Shown here piece after piece: positions 63,527-64,000 of a stretch of DNA of 64,000 nt. Location: contig NZ_CP109428.1 in assembly GCF_036250695.1 (NCBI RefSeq), forward strand, positions 248,001 through 312,000. The letters run 5' to 3'. The notes under the pieces were generated by a model that was not told the origin of the DNA, did no database searches, and was given only the letters and a program-made list of their open reading frames with translations. Each line of letters begins with the position of its first letter. Within the stretch, counting starts at the first letter, position 1. Made by a program: the position numbers and the translations under genes. This DNA comes from Streptomyces sp. NBC_01497 (GTDB lineage: Bacteria > Actinomycetota > Actinomycetes > Streptomycetales > Streptomycetaceae).

Positions 63527-64000
63527 ATGACCCCGACACCTGCCTTCGAAGACCTGCTGGTCCAGGACCGCTCCCCCGCCCTGCGCAGCAGTGTCGCAGG
63601 CTCCCCCGGTCTGGATGTCCGCGTCCCCAGCTGTCTCGACTGGTCGCTCCACGACCTCGTCGAGCACCTCACCCAGGTCACCGGTTCTGGGCGGCGGCGG
63701 TCGTGGCCGGTCCCAGCGAGAAGCCACCGACCGTGGCACCGGCCGGTGCCACGCTCTCAGCCGACCTACTGGCCCGTTCGGCCGCAGCCCCCCCAGGAAC
63801 TGATCGCCGCCCTGCAAGCCGCAGGTCCTGCGGTGGACTGCTGGACATGGTAGGGCGACTCCGACGTCCCGACAACGAATAATGCCGTGGCGCGCCATCA
63901 GGTCCACGAGGCCGCCGTCCACACCTTCGACGCCCAGCTGGCCACCGGAACTCCCCAGCCCGTCCTCACGGTTGTCGCACTCGACGGCATCGCTGAGTTC
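63527..64000 (+). pseudogene. mycothiol-dependent maleylpyruvate isomerase-like gene, broken, runs off the window
   Basis: The N-terminal part (MTPTPAFEDLLVQDRSPALRSSVAGSPGLDVRVPSCLDWSLHDLVEHL) matches the mycothiol-dependent isomerase domain. The middle (HRFWAAAVVAGPSEKPP through ADLLARSAAAP) is in another frame, so two compensating frame changes exist. The first frame then resumes (LIAALQAAGPAVDCWTW), meets a stop where a second Trp is expected (TAG at 63851-63853), and continues VARHQVHEAAVHTFDAQLATGTPQP to the window end. Real gene decay is likely, as the middle segment and the stop are both needed to explain it. Confidence 0.75.

Noticed and set aside
1..64000. CRISPR arrays, tRNA or rRNA genes
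   Set aside because: I saw no regularly spaced direct repeats with spacers and no cloverleaf or rRNA-like stretches. The only short tandem repeats are the iterons.

Overview
The window reads as accessory DNA of a high-GC actinomycete, most likely Streptomyces. The reasons are heavy GTG start use, an SCO6880-type conjugation operon, DUF4913, a LAL-type LuxR regulator, a mycothiol-dependent isomerase relic, and IS5/IS3/IS630/IS701/IS256 relics typical of streptomycete plasmids and chromosome arms. I see no rRNA, tRNA, CRISPR array or core housekeeping gene. A large, possibly linear, plasmid or an integrated conjugative element is the simplest reading, but this is inference: no telomere, att site or relaxase is visible.

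Layout. (1) 1-910: 3' part of an IS630 transposase abutted by a 154 bp MITE. (2) 1.2-13.6 kb: a type IV secretion operon on the minus strand. Its order is DUF6668-like ATPase-like protein, two paralogous pilin-like peptides, a VirB8/TcpC-like protein, a TrbL/VirB6-like channel, SCO6880-family protein, VirB4-like ATPase, VirD4/TraD coupling protein, a DUF418 gene split at a run of nine A/T, then DUF4913. A VirB1-like lytic transglycosylase and a TPR-like protein diverge on the plus strand. (3) 14-20.9 kb: nested IS elements (an IS3 element with a GTA duplication inside an IS5 element) and one ricin-type lectin gene. (4) 21.2-26.9 kb: a compact three-gene unit (MFS exporter, ATP-grasp ligase, LAL regulator) that looks like a minimal ligase/export/regulation cassette. 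(5) 27.7-40.1 kb: IS relics interspersed with a CMD-family protein, a TPR-like protein, an orphan PD-(D/E)XK-like protein, a flavin disulfide oxidoreductase, a decayed IS200/IS605 element and two further MITEs. (6) 40.5-52.1 kb: a redox/signalling patch with a ferredoxin reductase, DksA/TraR zinc finger, PAS/GAF/SpoIIE phosphatase, mercuric-reductase-like flavoprotein and sulfite-oxidase-like enzyme, broken up by IS5 and IS3 copies. (7) 54.3-58.8 kb: a replication module (prim-pol, SF3 helicase, small protein, all joined by stop/start overlaps) bracketed on both sides by a 9-bp iteron and followed by a 22-bp perfect inverted repeat and another MITE. This is the best candidate for a distinct system in the window. 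(8) 58.8-64 kb: IS5/IS256/IS701 relics, an ECF sigma factor with a membrane partner, and a broken mycothiol-dependent isomerase gene.

Working together, the conjugation operon would supply mobility and the prim-pol/SF3/iteron module autonomous replication. The intervening DNA is a landing ground for transposons that carries small metabolic and redox cargo. Many transposase genes are decayed, so the region has been accumulating and losing insertions for a long time.
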